Part shown: piece after piece, positions 15,100-24,342 of the stretch
Layout: each line of letters opens with the position of its first letter
Numbering within the stretch: position 1 is the stretch's first letter
Assembly (NCBI GenBank): GCA_002408485.1
Contig: DHSP01000004.1
Coordinates: forward strand, 1,261 to 35,956
From: Proteiniphilum sp. UBA5283
GTDB lineage: Bacteria > Bacteroidota > Bacteroidia > Bacteroidales > Dysgonomonadaceae
Length of the DNA: 34,696 bases
Direction: 5' to 3'
Notes under the pieces: generated by a model
The model's database searches: none
The model's input: the letters and a program-made list of their open reading frames with translations, nothing else
Told to the model about the DNA's origin: nothing
Translations under genes and position numbers: made by a program

Positions 15100-16326
15100 T
15101 TAATTTCGAAGCTTTAATTCCAGATTTCTTTTCAGTGCCAGCAAAAATTCCTGCGTGGTGAGCCAGGTGTCGCGCGATGCATTCTGTCCATGCACCAGCA
15201 GTGCCAGGTCTTTGGTCATCTCACCCCCCTCCACAGTCTCCACGCACACCTGCTCAAGTTTCTCACAAAAGTCAATCAGCTCCGGGTTATTATCAAGTTT
15301 CCCTCTGTGCTCCAGCCCCCTCGTCCAGGCAAAGATGGAGGCAATGGGGTTGGTGCTGGTCTCTTTCCCCTGCTGATGCTGACGGTAGTGGCGTGTCACT
15401 GTTCCGTGGGCTGCTTCGGCCTCCACCGTCTTTCCGTCGGGAGTGACCAGCACGGAAGACATCATACCCAGCGAGCCGAAGCCCTGTGCTACGGTGTCCG
15501 ACTGCACGTCGCCGTCGTAATTCTTGCAGGCCCATACAAATCCGCCTTTCCACTTCATGGCAGAAGCCACCATGTCGTCGATCAGCCGATGCTCATAGGT
15601 GATGCCCTCTTTGTTGAATGCCTCTTTAAACTCATTCTCGTACACCTCCTGAAAAATATCCTTGAAGCGGCCGTCGTAGGCCTTCAAAATGGTGTTTTTG
15701 GTGGACATGTAGAGGGGATATCTCTTGTTCAACGCCATCTGGAAGGAAGAGCGGGCGAATCCGTAAATCGACTCATCGGTGTTGTACATGGCCATTGCCA
15801 CACCGTCACCCTGAAAATTGAACACCTCCCAGCTCTGCGTCTCACCATTTTCTCCGGTAAAGGTCATCGTCAGCTTTCCCTTTCCCTTGATCACGGTATC
15901 CGTGGCACGGTACTGATCGCCGAAAGCATGGCGCCCAATGATGATGGGCTCGGTCCATCCCTGCACGTACCGGGGGATGTTGCTGCAGATGATCGGCTCC
16001 CGGAAGACGGTTCCTCCAACGATATTACGAATGGTGCCGTTGGGCGATTTCCACATCTTTTTCAGGCCAAACTCCTCCACACGCGCCTCGTCGGGGGTGA
16101 TGGTGGCACACTTGATTCCTACGTGGTATTTTTTTATTGCCTCGGCCGCTTCCACCGTCACCCGGTCGTCAGTGGCATCGCGGTTTTGAACACTCAGATC
16201 ATAATATTTGATATCCAGGTCGAGGTACGGCAAAATCAGCTGTTTCTTGATAAATGACCAGATAATTCTGGTCATTTCATCCCCATCCAGTTCTACCACC
16301 GGATGCGACACTTTTATCTTTTGCAT
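15100..16326 (-). CDS. icd: Isocitrate dehydrogenase, eukaryotic-type (subfamily II), NADP-type residues
   Basis: A 408-residue enzyme that oxidises isocitrate to 2-oxoglutarate and CO2. The ATG at 16324-16326 is chosen over a start 16 codons upstream, which would overlap gltA, because family members begin at this Met (KVSHPVVELDGDEMTRIIW). It is collinear with human IDH1: substrate segment SPNGTIRN (94-101), Arg132 in GRHAFGDQYRAT, and the C-terminal HGTVTRHYR (307-315). Arg312 and His313 equal the human residues that hold the 2'-phosphate of NADP, so NADP is the predicted cofactor. It starts four bases after the gltA stop, which implies translational coupling. A second isocitrate dehydrogenase of a different subfamily lies upstream in the same gene run. 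Confidence 0.93.
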   Translation of the reverse strand: MQKIKVSHPVVELDGDEMTRIIWSFIKKQLILPYLDLDIKYYDLSVQNRDATDDRVTVEAAEAIKKYHVGIKCATITPDEARVEEFGLKKMWKSPNGTIRNIVGGTVFREPIICSNIPRYVQGWTEPIIIGRHAFGDQYRATDTVIKGKGKLTMTFTGENGETQSWEVFNFQGDGVAMAMYNTDESIYGFARSSFQMALNKRYPLYMSTKNTILKAYDGRFKDIFQEVYENEFKEAFNKEGITYEHRLIDDMVASAMKWKGGFVWACKNYDGDVQSDTVAQGFGSLGMMSSVLVTPDGKTVEAEAAHGTVTRHYRQHQQGKETSTNPIASIFAWTRGLEHRGKLDNNPELIDFCEKLEQVCVETVEGGEMTKDLALLVHGQNASRDTWLTTQEFLLALKRNLELKLRN

Positions 16327-16330
16327 AGGT

Positions 16331-17686
16331 CTATCTCTCGTTAATGGGAATAAAGTACTGTCTTTCGCGGACATTTTTGTATGCAGGACGGATAATGCGT
16401 TTGCTCGAGAAGTTCAACTCTTCGATACGGTGTGCCGACCAGCCGACAATGCGGGCCATGGCAAACAGTGGCGTAAATACTTCACTGGGCAACCCGATGG
16501 CGTCGTACACAAAACCGGAATAAAAGTCCACGTTGATGCAGGTCCTCGACTTGGCCGTTTCTTTTTTGAAGTTGAGGAATACTTCCACGGCCCTCTGCTC
16601 AATCAATTCCATAAACTCGAACTCTTCGAGTCGTCCCTTCTCTATGGCCAGCTCACGCGCCATGGTCTTCAGCAGTTCAGCCCTGGGGTCACTGATGGTA
16701 TACACAGCATGTCCGATCCCGTAAATAAGGCCAGTTCTGTCGAATGCCTCTTTGCGGAGGATTTTCAACAGATATTGATCGATCTGCTCCACATTTTTCC
16801 AATCATCCACATTTTTTTTCATATCTTCCAGCATACCCTGCACCTTGATGTTTGCACCACCGTGCAACGGTCCCTTGAGGGAACCGATACCGGCCGCAAT
16901 GGCCGAATACGTATCTGTTTCGGTGGAGCTGGTCACGCGCACCGAGAAGGTAGAGTTGTTTCCTCCACCATGTTCGGCATGTAGAATCAGCGCCAGGTCC
17001 AGAATCCTGATGTCCAGCTCGGTATATTTATCACGCCCCTTCATCATGAAGAGGAAATTTTCTGCCACAGAGCGATCTTCATATGGATGGCGAATATGCA
17101 GTGAGCGCCCCATCTGATCGTGGCGCAACACCTGGTAGGCATAAGCGATGATGGTGGGAAATTTAGCGATCAGGTTCACCGACTGTCTGACCAGGTTATC
17201 GGGAGTGATGTCGTCGGGATTATCGTCGTAGGCATATAGCTCCAGGACGCTTCTTGCCAGAATGTTCATGATATTCTTCCCTTTGAGCGAGAGAATATTC
17301 ATGGTTGCCAGGTGGTTCAGGGGCATGGTATGGGCGATCAGGCTATTTACGGCTTCCAGCTCCTCCTTGTTGGGTAGTTTTCCGGAGAGCAGCAGGTAGG
17401 CTGTTTCTTCAAAACCAAGCCTGTTTTCAGACTGGATACCTTTGACCAGCTCTTCCACATCCAACCCTCTGTAATAGAGCTTGCCAGGTACAGGCCTCAG
17501 CGTCCCGTCCTCCTGACGTTCATAACCCACCACATCGCCCACACGGGTGAGTCCCGCGAGCACGCCGGAATGGTCTTCGTTGCGCAGGCCGCGTTTCACT
17601 CCCATTTTCGTGAAAAGCTCCTTGTCAATATTACTCGTGAATGCGATGGAATCTGATAAAGTTTTCGTTAGTTGCTCGTTGTCCAT
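16331..17686 (-). CDS. gltA: Citrate synthase
   Basis: A 451-residue type II-like citrate synthase, slightly longer than the E. coli enzyme (427), as in other Bacteroidota. It condenses oxaloacetate and acetyl-CoA to citrate in the cytoplasm. Seen are LYYRGLDVEELV (70-81), HAEHGGGNNSTFSVRV (236-251), the catalytic loop GPLHGGAN with His275, GIGHAVY with His326, and a C-terminal YSGFVYDAIG segment. The family overlaps with 2-methylcitrate synthase, but the flanking aconitase and two isocitrate dehydrogenases make citrate the likely product. It follows the upstream icd after 115 bases, in which no clear promoter or terminator is seen. Confidence 0.93.
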   Translation of the reverse strand: MDNEQLTKTLSDSIAFTSNIDKELFTKMGVKRGLRNEDHSGVLAGLTRVGDVVGYERQEDGTLRPVPGKLYYRGLDVEELVKGIQSENRLGFEETAYLLLSGKLPNKEELEAVNSLIAHTMPLNHLATMNILSLKGKNIMNILARSVLELYAYDDNPDDITPDNLVRQSVNLIAKFPTIIAYAYQVLRHDQMGRSLHIRHPYEDRSVAENFLFMMKGRDKYTELDIRILDLALILHAEHGGGNNSTFSVRVTSSTETDTYSAIAAGIGSLKGPLHGGANIKVQGMLEDMKKNVDDWKNVEQIDQYLLKILRKEAFDRTGLIYGIGHAVYTISDPRAELLKTMARELAIEKGRLEEFEFMELIEQRAVEVFLNFKKETAKSRTCINVDFYSGFVYDAIGLPSEVFTPLFAMARIVGWSAHRIEELNFSSKRIIRPAYKNVRERQYFIPINER

Positions 17687-17801
17687 TATTGCTATCTGTT
17701 TGTTTGTTATGACACTCTACTAAAATTATGTATGATGATTCCCGGATGGCTGTTGCTTTAACATTCATTCAGTTGTTTTTGTTTACATCGTCTCCTTTTT
17801 C

Positions 17802-19058
17802 TTACAGGTTGGCAATCGTCTTTTGTACAAACTGCGATGTGGTCTGAGGCTTTCCGTTTTGCATGAAGCGTGCCAGGTCGGGTGTCGCACACCCTTCTTC
17901 AAAAAGCCGTTCCAGGGATGCCGTAATCAGCCGGCCGGCTTCGTTCCACCCCATGTATTCCAGCATCATTACCCCAGAAAGCAACAGGGAACAGGGATTT
18001 GCCTTTTCCTTTCCCACAATGTCGGGGGCTGTACCGTGGGTTGCTTCAAAGATGGCATGCCCGGTCTGGTAATTGATATTAGCACCGGGTGCAATGCCTA
18101 TTCCGCCCACCATGGCTGCAAGCTGATCGGATATGTAATCACCGTTCAGGTTCAGCGTAGCCACCACGGAATATTCTTCCGGCTTAAGCAGGGTATTTTG
18201 AAGAAAAGCATCGGCAATTACATCCTTGATGAACACCTTCCCCAATGACATAGCCCGGTTGTAGGCCTCCACAGCCACCTCCAGCCCCTTTTCAGCTTTT
18301 ATGCCGTTGAACTTGTGCTCGGTAAAGGTTTGTTCCGGAAACTCACGTTCTGCCAGCGCATACCCCCATTTTTTGAACCCCCCTTCGGTGTACTTCATGA
18401 TGTTCCCCTTGTGAACCAAAGTAACTGAAGGCAGTTTGTGTTCCAGAGCGTAGAGGATGGCAGCACGAACGAGCCGTTCCGTACCTTCCATCGAAACAGG
18501 CTTTATGCCGATGGAGGTAGTTTCGGGAAAACGGATCCTGCCCACCCCCATCTCTTCTTTCAGAAATTTCAGCACCTTTTTTAATTCGGGAGTGCCGGCA
18601 GCCCACTCTATCCCGGCATAAATATCTTCGGTATTCTCCCGGAAGATGGTAACACGGACCTTTTCGGGGTGTAATAAGGGAGTTGCCACCCCCTTGAACC
18701 AACGCACCGGGCGCAGGCATACATAGAGATCCAGCTCCTGGCGCAAAGCCACATTCAGCGACCTTATTCCTTCTCCTACGGGAGTTGTCAACGGTCCTTT
18801 GATGCCTACCAGGTTGGCGCGGAAGGTCTCCATCGTCTCCGCCGGCAGCCAGCTTCCTGCCTTATTGTATGCTTTCTCTCCCGCCAGCAACTCCTGCCAG
18901 ATAATCTTCCGACTGCCGCCATAGGACTTATCCACCGCCGCGTCAATCACCTCCAGGACAAGAGGAGTGATCTCTTTCCCTATCCCGTCTCCTTCAATAA
19001 AAGGTATCAGGGGGTGATCGGGTACAACAAGCCGGTCGCCTTGTTTTGTTATTTGCAT
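17802..19058 (-). CDS. Isocitrate dehydrogenase, bacterial-type (subfamily I), NAD-type residues
   Basis: A 418-residue homologue of E. coli Icd: IPFIEGDGIGKEI (18-30), the substrate loop RSLNVALRQELDLYVCLRPVRW with Ser100 (E. coli Ser113), FRENTEDIYAGIEW and NLNGDYISDQLA. At the nucleotide site HGTAPDIVGKEKANP it has Asp346, Ile347 and Ala353 where the NADP-specific E. coli enzyme has Lys344, Tyr345 and Val351. Asp/Ile/Ala at these sites are the known determinants of NAD use, so this is predicted to be an NAD-dependent enzyme that forms NADH. It follows the aconitase gene after 25 bases and precedes gltA. The gene is distinct from the eukaryotic-type icd at the end of the cluster. Confidence 0.92.
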   Translation of the reverse strand: MQITKQGDRLVVPDHPLIPFIEGDGIGKEITPLVLEVIDAAVDKSYGGSRKIIWQELLAGEKAYNKAGSWLPAETMETFRANLVGIKGPLTTPVGEGIRSLNVALRQELDLYVCLRPVRWFKGVATPLLHPEKVRVTIFRENTEDIYAGIEWAAGTPELKKVLKFLKEEMGVGRIRFPETTSIGIKPVSMEGTERLVRAAILYALEHKLPSVTLVHKGNIMKYTEGGFKKWGYALAEREFPEQTFTEHKFNGIKAEKGLEVAVEAYNRAMSLGKVFIKDVIADAFLQNTLLKPEEYSVVATLNLNGDYISDQLAAMVGGIGIAPGANINYQTGHAIFEATHGTAPDIVGKEKANPCSLLLSGVMMLEYMGWNEAGRLITASLERLFEEGCATPDLARFMQNGKPQTTSQFVQKTIANL

Positions 19059-19083
19059 GAGAGCCTCTTTTTTAAAGGTCGAG

Positions 19084-21339
19084 TTATTTCTTCATCGCGT
19101 TCAGGGCGCTACCTGCTTTGAACCACGCTATCTGCTGTTCATTGTATGTATGGGCTGCTTCAAAGCGGTCCGTTGAGCCGTCGGGATGCAGCAACTCTAC
19201 GGTGAGATTTTTTCCGGGAGCAAAATTCCTGAGGCCGGTCACGCTTATTTTGTCTCTCTCCTGCACTTTGTGGTAATCTTCCTTATTCACAAAGGTGAGG
19301 GCCAGCATGCCCTGTTTCTTGAGGTTGGTCTCGTGGATGCGGGCAAACGATTTCACCAGGATCACCTTCACATTCAGGTGACGCGGCTCCATGGCTGCGT
19401 GCTCGCGGCTGGATCCCTCCCCGTAATTCTCCTCAGCCACCACCACAGAACCCAGCCCCGACGCTTTAAATTTACGTGCCAACGCAGGCACCGGTTCATA
19501 GGCCAGGTTTCCAGGATTGAGCACGGCATTGGTCTTGTCGTTGAAGGCGTTTACCGCACCAATCAGCATGTTGTCGGAGATGTTATCCAGGTGTCCCCGG
19601 AAACGAAGCCAGGGTCCTGCCATGGATATGTGATCAGTTGTGCATTTCCCTTTGACTTTGATCAACAGAGGAAGATTCCGAAAATCATCCCCGTCCCAAA
19701 CCGGGAAAGGCTCCAGCTTCTGTAGCCTGCTGGAGCCAGGGTCAATGGAGATGTCAACCTCCCTGCCGTCGGCCGATGGAGCCAGGTAGCCGGCATCTTT
19801 CACTTCGTAGCCCTGAGGGGGCATCTCGAAGCCGGTGGGTTCGGCGAGCTTTACCTGCCTTCCCTCTTCGTTCTCCAACGTGTCGGTCAGCGGATTAAAG
19901 CAAAGGTCGCCGGCAATCGTCAGCGCAGCCACCAGCTCGGGCGATGTGACAAAGGCATGGGTGTTTGGATTTCCATCGTTCCGCTTGGCAAAATTACGGT
20001 TGAACGAGGTGACAATGGAGTTGGCACGCTCGCTGGTTTCCTCGTCGCGCTTCCACTGGCCGATACAGGGGCCGCAGGCATTGGCGATGATGGTGGCACC
20101 GGCATCTTCAAAAACTTGCAGGATGCCATCCCGCTCAGCCGTGTAGCGGATTTGTTCCGAGCCGGGGTTGATGAGGAACTGTGCCTTTACTGGCACACAC
20201 TCCTCGAGCGCCTGTTTTACGATGGAAACGGCACGGGTAAGATCTTCGTAAGATGAGTTGGTGCAGGATCCGATAAGGCCCACTTCCATCTTGCGGGGAT
20301 AATTATTTTTCTTCACGGCCTCGCCAAACTCAGAGATGGTATAGGCAGCATCGGGCGTAAACGGACCGTTTATATGGGGCTCCAGTTCAGAGAGATTGAT
20401 TTCGATCAGCTGATCGTAATACTTTCCGGGATTGGCTGTCACTTCGGGATCGGGCTGCAGATATTCCATGATTTTGAGTGCCTCATCGGCCACCTCTTTT
20501 CTACCGGTCTGTTCCAGATAGGCGGCAGACTTTTGATCGAAAGGGAAGATGGAGGTGGTGGCCCCCACCTCGGCACCCATATTGCAGATGGTTCCCTTTC
20601 CGGTAGCCGATAGCGAGGCGGCTCCTTCGCCAAAATATTCAATCACGGCATTGGTACCCCCTTTTACCGTGAGGATGCCCGCCACTTTCAGGATCACATC
20701 TTTGGGGGCACTCCAGCCGGACAACTTCCCTGTCAGCTTCACACCGATCAGCTTCGGCATCTTCAACTCCCACGGCAGTCCTGCCATCACATCCACAGCA
20801 TCGGCTCCCCCCACACCAATAGCAATCATTCCCAGTCCCCCCGCATTGGGCGTATGCGAATCGGTACCGACCATCATCCCTCCAGGGAAAGCATAATTTT
20901 CGAGCACGACCTGATGAATGATTCCTGCTCCCGGTTTCCAGAAGCCAATTCCATATTTATTGGATACATCGCGCAGAAATTCAAACACCTCACGGTTGGT
21001 TATGTTGGCAGTCTGCAGGTCGGCCTCGGCATTCTTGTATGCCTGAATAAGGTGGTCGCAGTGTACTGTGGAAGGGACAGCCACACTGCTGCGGCCGGAA
21101 TTCATCAGCTGAAGCAACGCCATCTGGGCGGTAGCATCCTGCATGGCCACACGGTCCGGGGAAAAATCCACATAATCGTTCGCCCGCTGGTAATCCTTCA
21201 GCGGTATCCCCGGCGAGAGATGAGCAAAAAGAATCTTCTCGGTGAGCGTGAGGGGACGTTTTAAAATGGTTTTGGCCCGTTCAATTTTTTTCGGCAGATG
21301 CGCGTATACGTCACGGATCATGTCAATATCGAAAATCAT
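19084..21339 (-). CDS. acnA: Aconitate hydratase (mitochondrial-type aconitase)
   Basis: A 751-residue [4Fe-4S] enzyme that isomerises citrate to isocitrate. The ATG at 21337-21339 is chosen because family members begin with the pattern M-[VI]-[YF]-D-I-x-M; an extension of 19 codons upstream looks non-coding. Cluster ligands are Cys359 (GSCTNSSYEDL), Cys422 and Cys425 (NACGPCIGQW). Other active-site segments are VGTDSHTPNAGGLG (157-170) and GEGSSREHAAMEPR in the C-terminal swivel domain. It is the first gene of the minus-strand citrate-to-2-oxoglutarate cluster and is transcribed divergently from the Rnf operon. The symbol follows common usage; the length and Bacteroidota setting point to the mitochondrial-like branch rather than E. 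coli AcnA or AcnB. Confidence 0.93.
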   Translation of the reverse strand: MIFDIDMIRDVYAHLPKKIERAKTILKRPLTLTEKILFAHLSPGIPLKDYQRANDYVDFSPDRVAMQDATAQMALLQLMNSGRSSVAVPSTVHCDHLIQAYKNAEADLQTANITNREVFEFLRDVSNKYGIGFWKPGAGIIHQVVLENYAFPGGMMVGTDSHTPNAGGLGMIAIGVGGADAVDVMAGLPWELKMPKLIGVKLTGKLSGWSAPKDVILKVAGILTVKGGTNAVIEYFGEGAASLSATGKGTICNMGAEVGATTSIFPFDQKSAAYLEQTGRKEVADEALKIMEYLQPDPEVTANPGKYYDQLIEINLSELEPHINGPFTPDAAYTISEFGEAVKKNNYPRKMEVGLIGSCTNSSYEDLTRAVSIVKQALEECVPVKAQFLINPGSEQIRYTAERDGILQVFEDAGATIIANACGPCIGQWKRDEETSERANSIVTSFNRNFAKRNDGNPNTHAFVTSPELVAALTIAGDLCFNPLTDTLENEEGRQVKLAEPTGFEMPPQGYEVKDAGYLAPSADGREVDISIDPGSSRLQKLEPFPVWDGDDFRNLPLLIKVKGKCTTDHISMAGPWLRFRGHLDNISDNMLIGAVNAFNDKTNAVLNPGNLAYEPVPALARKFKASGLGSVVVAEENYGEGSSREHAAMEPRHLNVKVILVKSFARIHETNLKKQGMLALTFVNKEDYHKVQERDKISVTGLRNFAPGKNLTVELLHPDGSTDRFEAAHTYNEQQIAWFKAGSALNAMKK

Positions 21340-21683
21340 ACGTTCTATCTGTATTAAAATGTGTAATTGATAAATCTGCAAAATGCGGTGATCCACTTTT
21401 CAACAAAATTGACACGAGGAATGTTCGTAAAAAAGCAGGATATTCTCTTTCAACTGGGGCTATAGACGAAACATATTGCACACAAGGCTTCATCTATATT
21501 ACATATAACCAGGGCTTAAAATTGGGTCTTCCCATTTTTTGACACGTTGCGACCTCATCCAGTGCATAACATACAGCACCCTTTTTAGTTCACAAAATCT
21601 TTACCGAATCCCAAAATAATCCTTAACTTTGCAGCTTAAACAGAGAAAGAAGAGCAGATTCAGAATCAATTCGCCATAGCTTC
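21340..21683. other. Divergent promoter region between aconitase and the Rnf operon
   Basis: This 344-base, AT-rich region has no gene. It holds the Rnf operon promoter near its right end (21600-21631). A minus-strand promoter for the aconitase cluster must also lie here, but no TAnnTTTG match was found on that strand. Confidence 0.5.
21600..21631 (+). promoter_or_regulatory. Promoter for rseC-rnfBCDGEA
   Basis: TAACTTTG (21624-21631) is an exact TAnnTTTG -7 box. A weak -33 element, TTTA, sits at 21600-21603, about 20 bases upstream. Transcription would start about 45 bases before the rseC ATG. Confidence 0.6.
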
Positions 21684-22094
21684 ATGATTGAACACGAGGG
21701 AATTATCGAAAAGATCAACGGAAACCACATTACCGTCCGTATCTTGCAACAATCGGCATGCAGCGCCTGCCATGCCAAAGGTGCGTGTATGGCTGCCGAT
21801 GCAAAAGAGAAGCTGGTGGACGTGTCAGATCACACCGGCAAGTTCCGCGAAAATGAGCGGGTAATTGTGACCGGCACCGAATCCACAGGGCACAAAGCAG
21901 TACTGTGGGCTTTTGTATTCCCCTTTGTCCTTCTCATTGCGATGCTGGTGCTGGGTACCTCAGTATGGCACTTCACCGAAACAGAAGCCGCTATGGGCTC
22001 CCTCCTCATCCTGATTCCCTATTATTTTCTCCTTTATCTGTTACGCCACAAAATGGCAAACACGTTCAGGTTCAATATTAAAAAAACAAACTAA
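21684..22094 (+). CDS. rseC: RseC/MucC-family protein (SoxR-reducing system accessory)
   Basis: A 136-residue membrane protein. The N-terminal part carries a Cys cluster, SACSACHAKGAC (Cys26, Cys29, Cys35), typical of RseC proteins. Two membrane helices follow (about residues 71-93 and 100-120), then a basic C-terminal tail. RseC is associated with Rsx/Rnf complexes; in E. coli it takes part with Rsx in reducing SoxR. It is the first gene of the Rnf operon here, nine bases before rnfB, the arrangement usual in Bacteroidota. Its role outside SoxR reduction is not established. Confidence 0.88.
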   Translation: MIEHEGIIEKINGNHITVRILQQSACSACHAKGACMAADAKEKLVDVSDHTGKFRENERVIVTGTESTGHKAVLWAFVFPFVLLIAMLVLGTSVWHFTETEAAMGSLLILIPYYFLLYLLRHKMANTFRFNIKKTN

Positions 22095-22103
22095 TAAGAG
22101 AAT

Positions 22104-22973
22104 ATGAGTGTATTACTTACTGCCGTTGCGACACTGGGCGTCATTGGCGCCGGAAGCGCGGCCATCCTGTATATGGTGGGACAGAGGTTCAAGGTGGAAG
22201 AGGATCCTCGCATACAAGAGGTTCAGGACTCTTTGCCTGCCGCCAACTGTGGGGGATGTGGTTTTCCGGGATGCGCCTCCTTCGCTTCCGCCTGTGTGAA
22301 GGCGGAGTCGATGGACGACCTCTTCTGCCCCGTGGGGGGACAAAACACGATGGACAAAGTGGCGGCCATCCTTGGGAGAAAAGCGCCCGTGGCAGCAAAA
22401 AAAATAGCCGTGGTCCGCTGCAACGGAACATGCGACAATCGTCCACGCCTTAACCTGTACGACGGTGCGTCCAACTGTACCATTGCATCGGCACTATACG
22501 GTGGCGACACCGGATGCTCATTCGGTTGTCTCGGACTGGGCGACTGTGTGGATTCCTGCACATTCGATGCGATCCACATCAACCCCGTGACCATGCTGCC
22601 GGAAGTTGTGGAGGACAGATGTACCGCCTGTGGTGCCTGTGTGAAAGCCTGTCCGAAGGATATCATCGAACTACGAAAACAAGGGCCCAAGTCGCGCCGT
22701 ATTTACGTAAGTTGTGTCAACAAGGACAAAGGAGGCGTTGCGAAAAAATCGTGTGACGTAGCCTGTATCGGATGCACCAAATGCCAGCAGGTCTGTCCCT
22801 TTGAAGCCATCACCATCGAGAACAACCTGGCCTTCATTGACGACGACAAGTGCCGCCTTTGCCGTAAGTGTGTACCGGTCTGCCCCACTAACTCCATCCT
22901 GGAGCTGAACTTCCCGACACGCAAGGAGACTCCTCCTGCTCCCAAAGAAGAAGAGGCCACCGTAACCGCATAA
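22104..22973 (+). CDS. rnfB: Rnf complex subunit RnfB, multi-[4Fe-4S] ferredoxin
   Basis: A 289-residue iron-sulfur protein that brings electrons from reduced ferredoxin into the Rnf complex. One N-terminal membrane helix (about 5-25) is followed by the 4Fe-4S domain CGGCGFPGCASF with a distant fourth Cys (DLFC), a Cys-rich middle (GCSFGCLGLGDCVDSC), and three ferredoxin motifs: CTACGACVKACP, CIGCTKCQQVCP and CRLCRKCVPVCP. About five to six clusters are therefore expected, many more than in the short E. coli RsxB (192 residues), as in Rnf of strict anaerobes. The end is a Pro/Glu-rich tail. It starts nine bases after rseC. Confidence 0.93.
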   Translation: MSVLLTAVATLGVIGAGSAAILYMVGQRFKVEEDPRIQEVQDSLPAANCGGCGFPGCASFASACVKAESMDDLFCPVGGQNTMDKVAAILGRKAPVAAKKIAVVRCNGTCDNRPRLNLYDGASNCTIASALYGGDTGCSFGCLGLGDCVDSCTFDAIHINPVTMLPEVVEDRCTACGACVKACPKDIIELRKQGPKSRRIYVSCVNKDKGGVAKKSCDVACIGCTKCQQVCPFEAITIENNLAFIDDDKCRLCRKCVPVCPTNSILELNFPTRKETPPAPKEEEATVTA

Positions 22974-22990
22974 GAAAAAAACAGATCTAT

Positions 22991-24322
22991 ATGTTAAAAA
23001 CATTCCGTATCGGCGGTATTCACCCTAAAGAGAAAAAAATATCGGCCGGAGAAGCAACACAATCCATTGCCATTCCCGACCAGGTGATTATCCCGCTGTC
23101 GCAGCACATTGGTGCTCCCTGCCAGCCCGTAGTCAAGAAAGGAGACCCCGTGAAAGTGGGCACCCTCATTGGCAAGTCTGTAGGTTTTGTATCGGCCAAT
23201 ATTCACTCGCCGGTTTCCGGGACCGTATTGAAGATCGACAAGGCGCTTGATGCGAGCGGCTATAAACGCGATGCCGTTTTCATCAAGGTGGAAGGAGATG
23301 AATGGGAAGAGTCGATTGACCGTTCGCCCGAACTCCGGAAAGTCTGTGACCTCCCGGCAAGTGAGATCCTTCACAAGATTGCCGCTGCAGGCATCGTGGG
23401 AATGGGCGGAGCCACATTCCCCACACACGTAAAGCTTACTCCTCCACCCGAGGCAAAAGCAGAAATACTCATCATCAATGGGGTTGAATGTGAGCCCTGG
23501 CTCACATCAGATCACCGGCTGATGATGGAGAAAGCCGACGAAATACTTGTAGGGACAACCATTGTGATGAAGGCACTGAACGTACAGAAAGCCATTATCG
23601 GCATAGAAAATAACAAGCAGGATGCCATCAAGCTCTTCAGTCAAAAGACAAATGGATATCCACGTATCGAAGTGCAACCTCTCAAGGTACAGTATCCGCA
23701 GGGAGGTGAGAAGCAACTGATTGATGCCATCACAGGCCGTCAGGTTTCCAGTGGTGCCCTGCCCATCTCGGTGGGGGCTGTCGTCCAGAACGTGGGTACT
23801 GTCTTTGCAATCTACGAGGCTGTACAAAAGAACAAGCCGCTGATAGAAAGAGTGGTCACCGTCACCGGAAAAGAGGTGAAACAGCCGTGTAACATCCTGT
23901 CGCGGATAGGCGTCCCGCTCAGCAACCTGATCGACATGGCCGGGGGTATGCCCGAGACCACCGGCAAGGTGGTATCCGGCGGTCCCATGATGGGAAAGGC
24001 CCTTGCCAGCACCGACATCCCCGTCACGAAAGGCACCTCGGGCATCCTGATTATTCCCACCCTGGAGGCCAAACGCAAAGCCATGAAGGACTGTATTCGC
24101 TGTGCCAAGTGCATCGGCGTATGCCCCATGGGACTGAACCCCACCCTGCTGATGAACCTCACGGAGTATGAGGTGTGGGACAGGGCCGAGAAGAACCATA
24201 TCACCGACTGCATCGAATGCGGCTCATGCAGCTACACCTGTCCTGCCGACCGGCCGCTGCTCGACTACATCCGGTTGGGAAAAGGCAAGGTTAACGGGAT
24301 CATCAGGGCACGAAAAAATTAA
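22991..24322 (+). CDS. rnfC: Rnf complex subunit RnfC (NADH-binding, FMN and two [4Fe-4S])
   Basis: A 443-residue peripheral subunit that exchanges electrons with NAD(H). An N-terminal barrel-sandwich part (HIGAPCQPVVKKGDPVKVG) is followed by the Gly-rich nucleotide-binding segment GIVGMGGATFPTHVKL, the GVECEPWLTSDHRLM signature of the RnfC/NuoF family, and a C-terminal pair of cluster motifs, CIRCAKCIGVCP and CIECGSCSYTCP. It lacks the long Ala/Lys-rich C-terminal extension of the E. coli protein. It begins 17 bases after rnfB. Confidence 0.95.
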   Translation: MLKTFRIGGIHPKEKKISAGEATQSIAIPDQVIIPLSQHIGAPCQPVVKKGDPVKVGTLIGKSVGFVSANIHSPVSGTVLKIDKALDASGYKRDAVFIKVEGDEWEESIDRSPELRKVCDLPASEILHKIAAAGIVGMGGATFPTHVKLTPPPEAKAEILIINGVECEPWLTSDHRLMMEKADEILVGTTIVMKALNVQKAIIGIENNKQDAIKLFSQKTNGYPRIEVQPLKVQYPQGGEKQLIDAITGRQVSSGALPISVGAVVQNVGTVFAIYEAVQKNKPLIERVVTVTGKEVKQPCNILSRIGVPLSNLIDMAGGMPETTGKVVSGGPMMGKALASTDIPVTKGTSGILIIPTLEAKRKAMKDCIRCAKCIGVCPMGLNPTLLMNLTEYEVWDRAEKNHITDCIECGSCSYTCPADRPLLDYIRLGKGKVNGIIRARKN

Positions 24323-24342
24323 CGCAAGAAGCATTTGAAGAT

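Noticed and set aside
15190..16257. 355-codon open frame on the plus strand opposite the eukaryotic-type icd
   Set aside because: The minus-strand isocitrate dehydrogenase is conserved along its full length; the antisense frame has His/Val-rich, domain-free composition.
17687..17801. Internal promoter or terminator between the NAD-type icd and gltA
   Set aside because: No TAnnTTTG box on the minus strand and no stable hairpin with T-run were found, so the cluster is treated as one run of genes.
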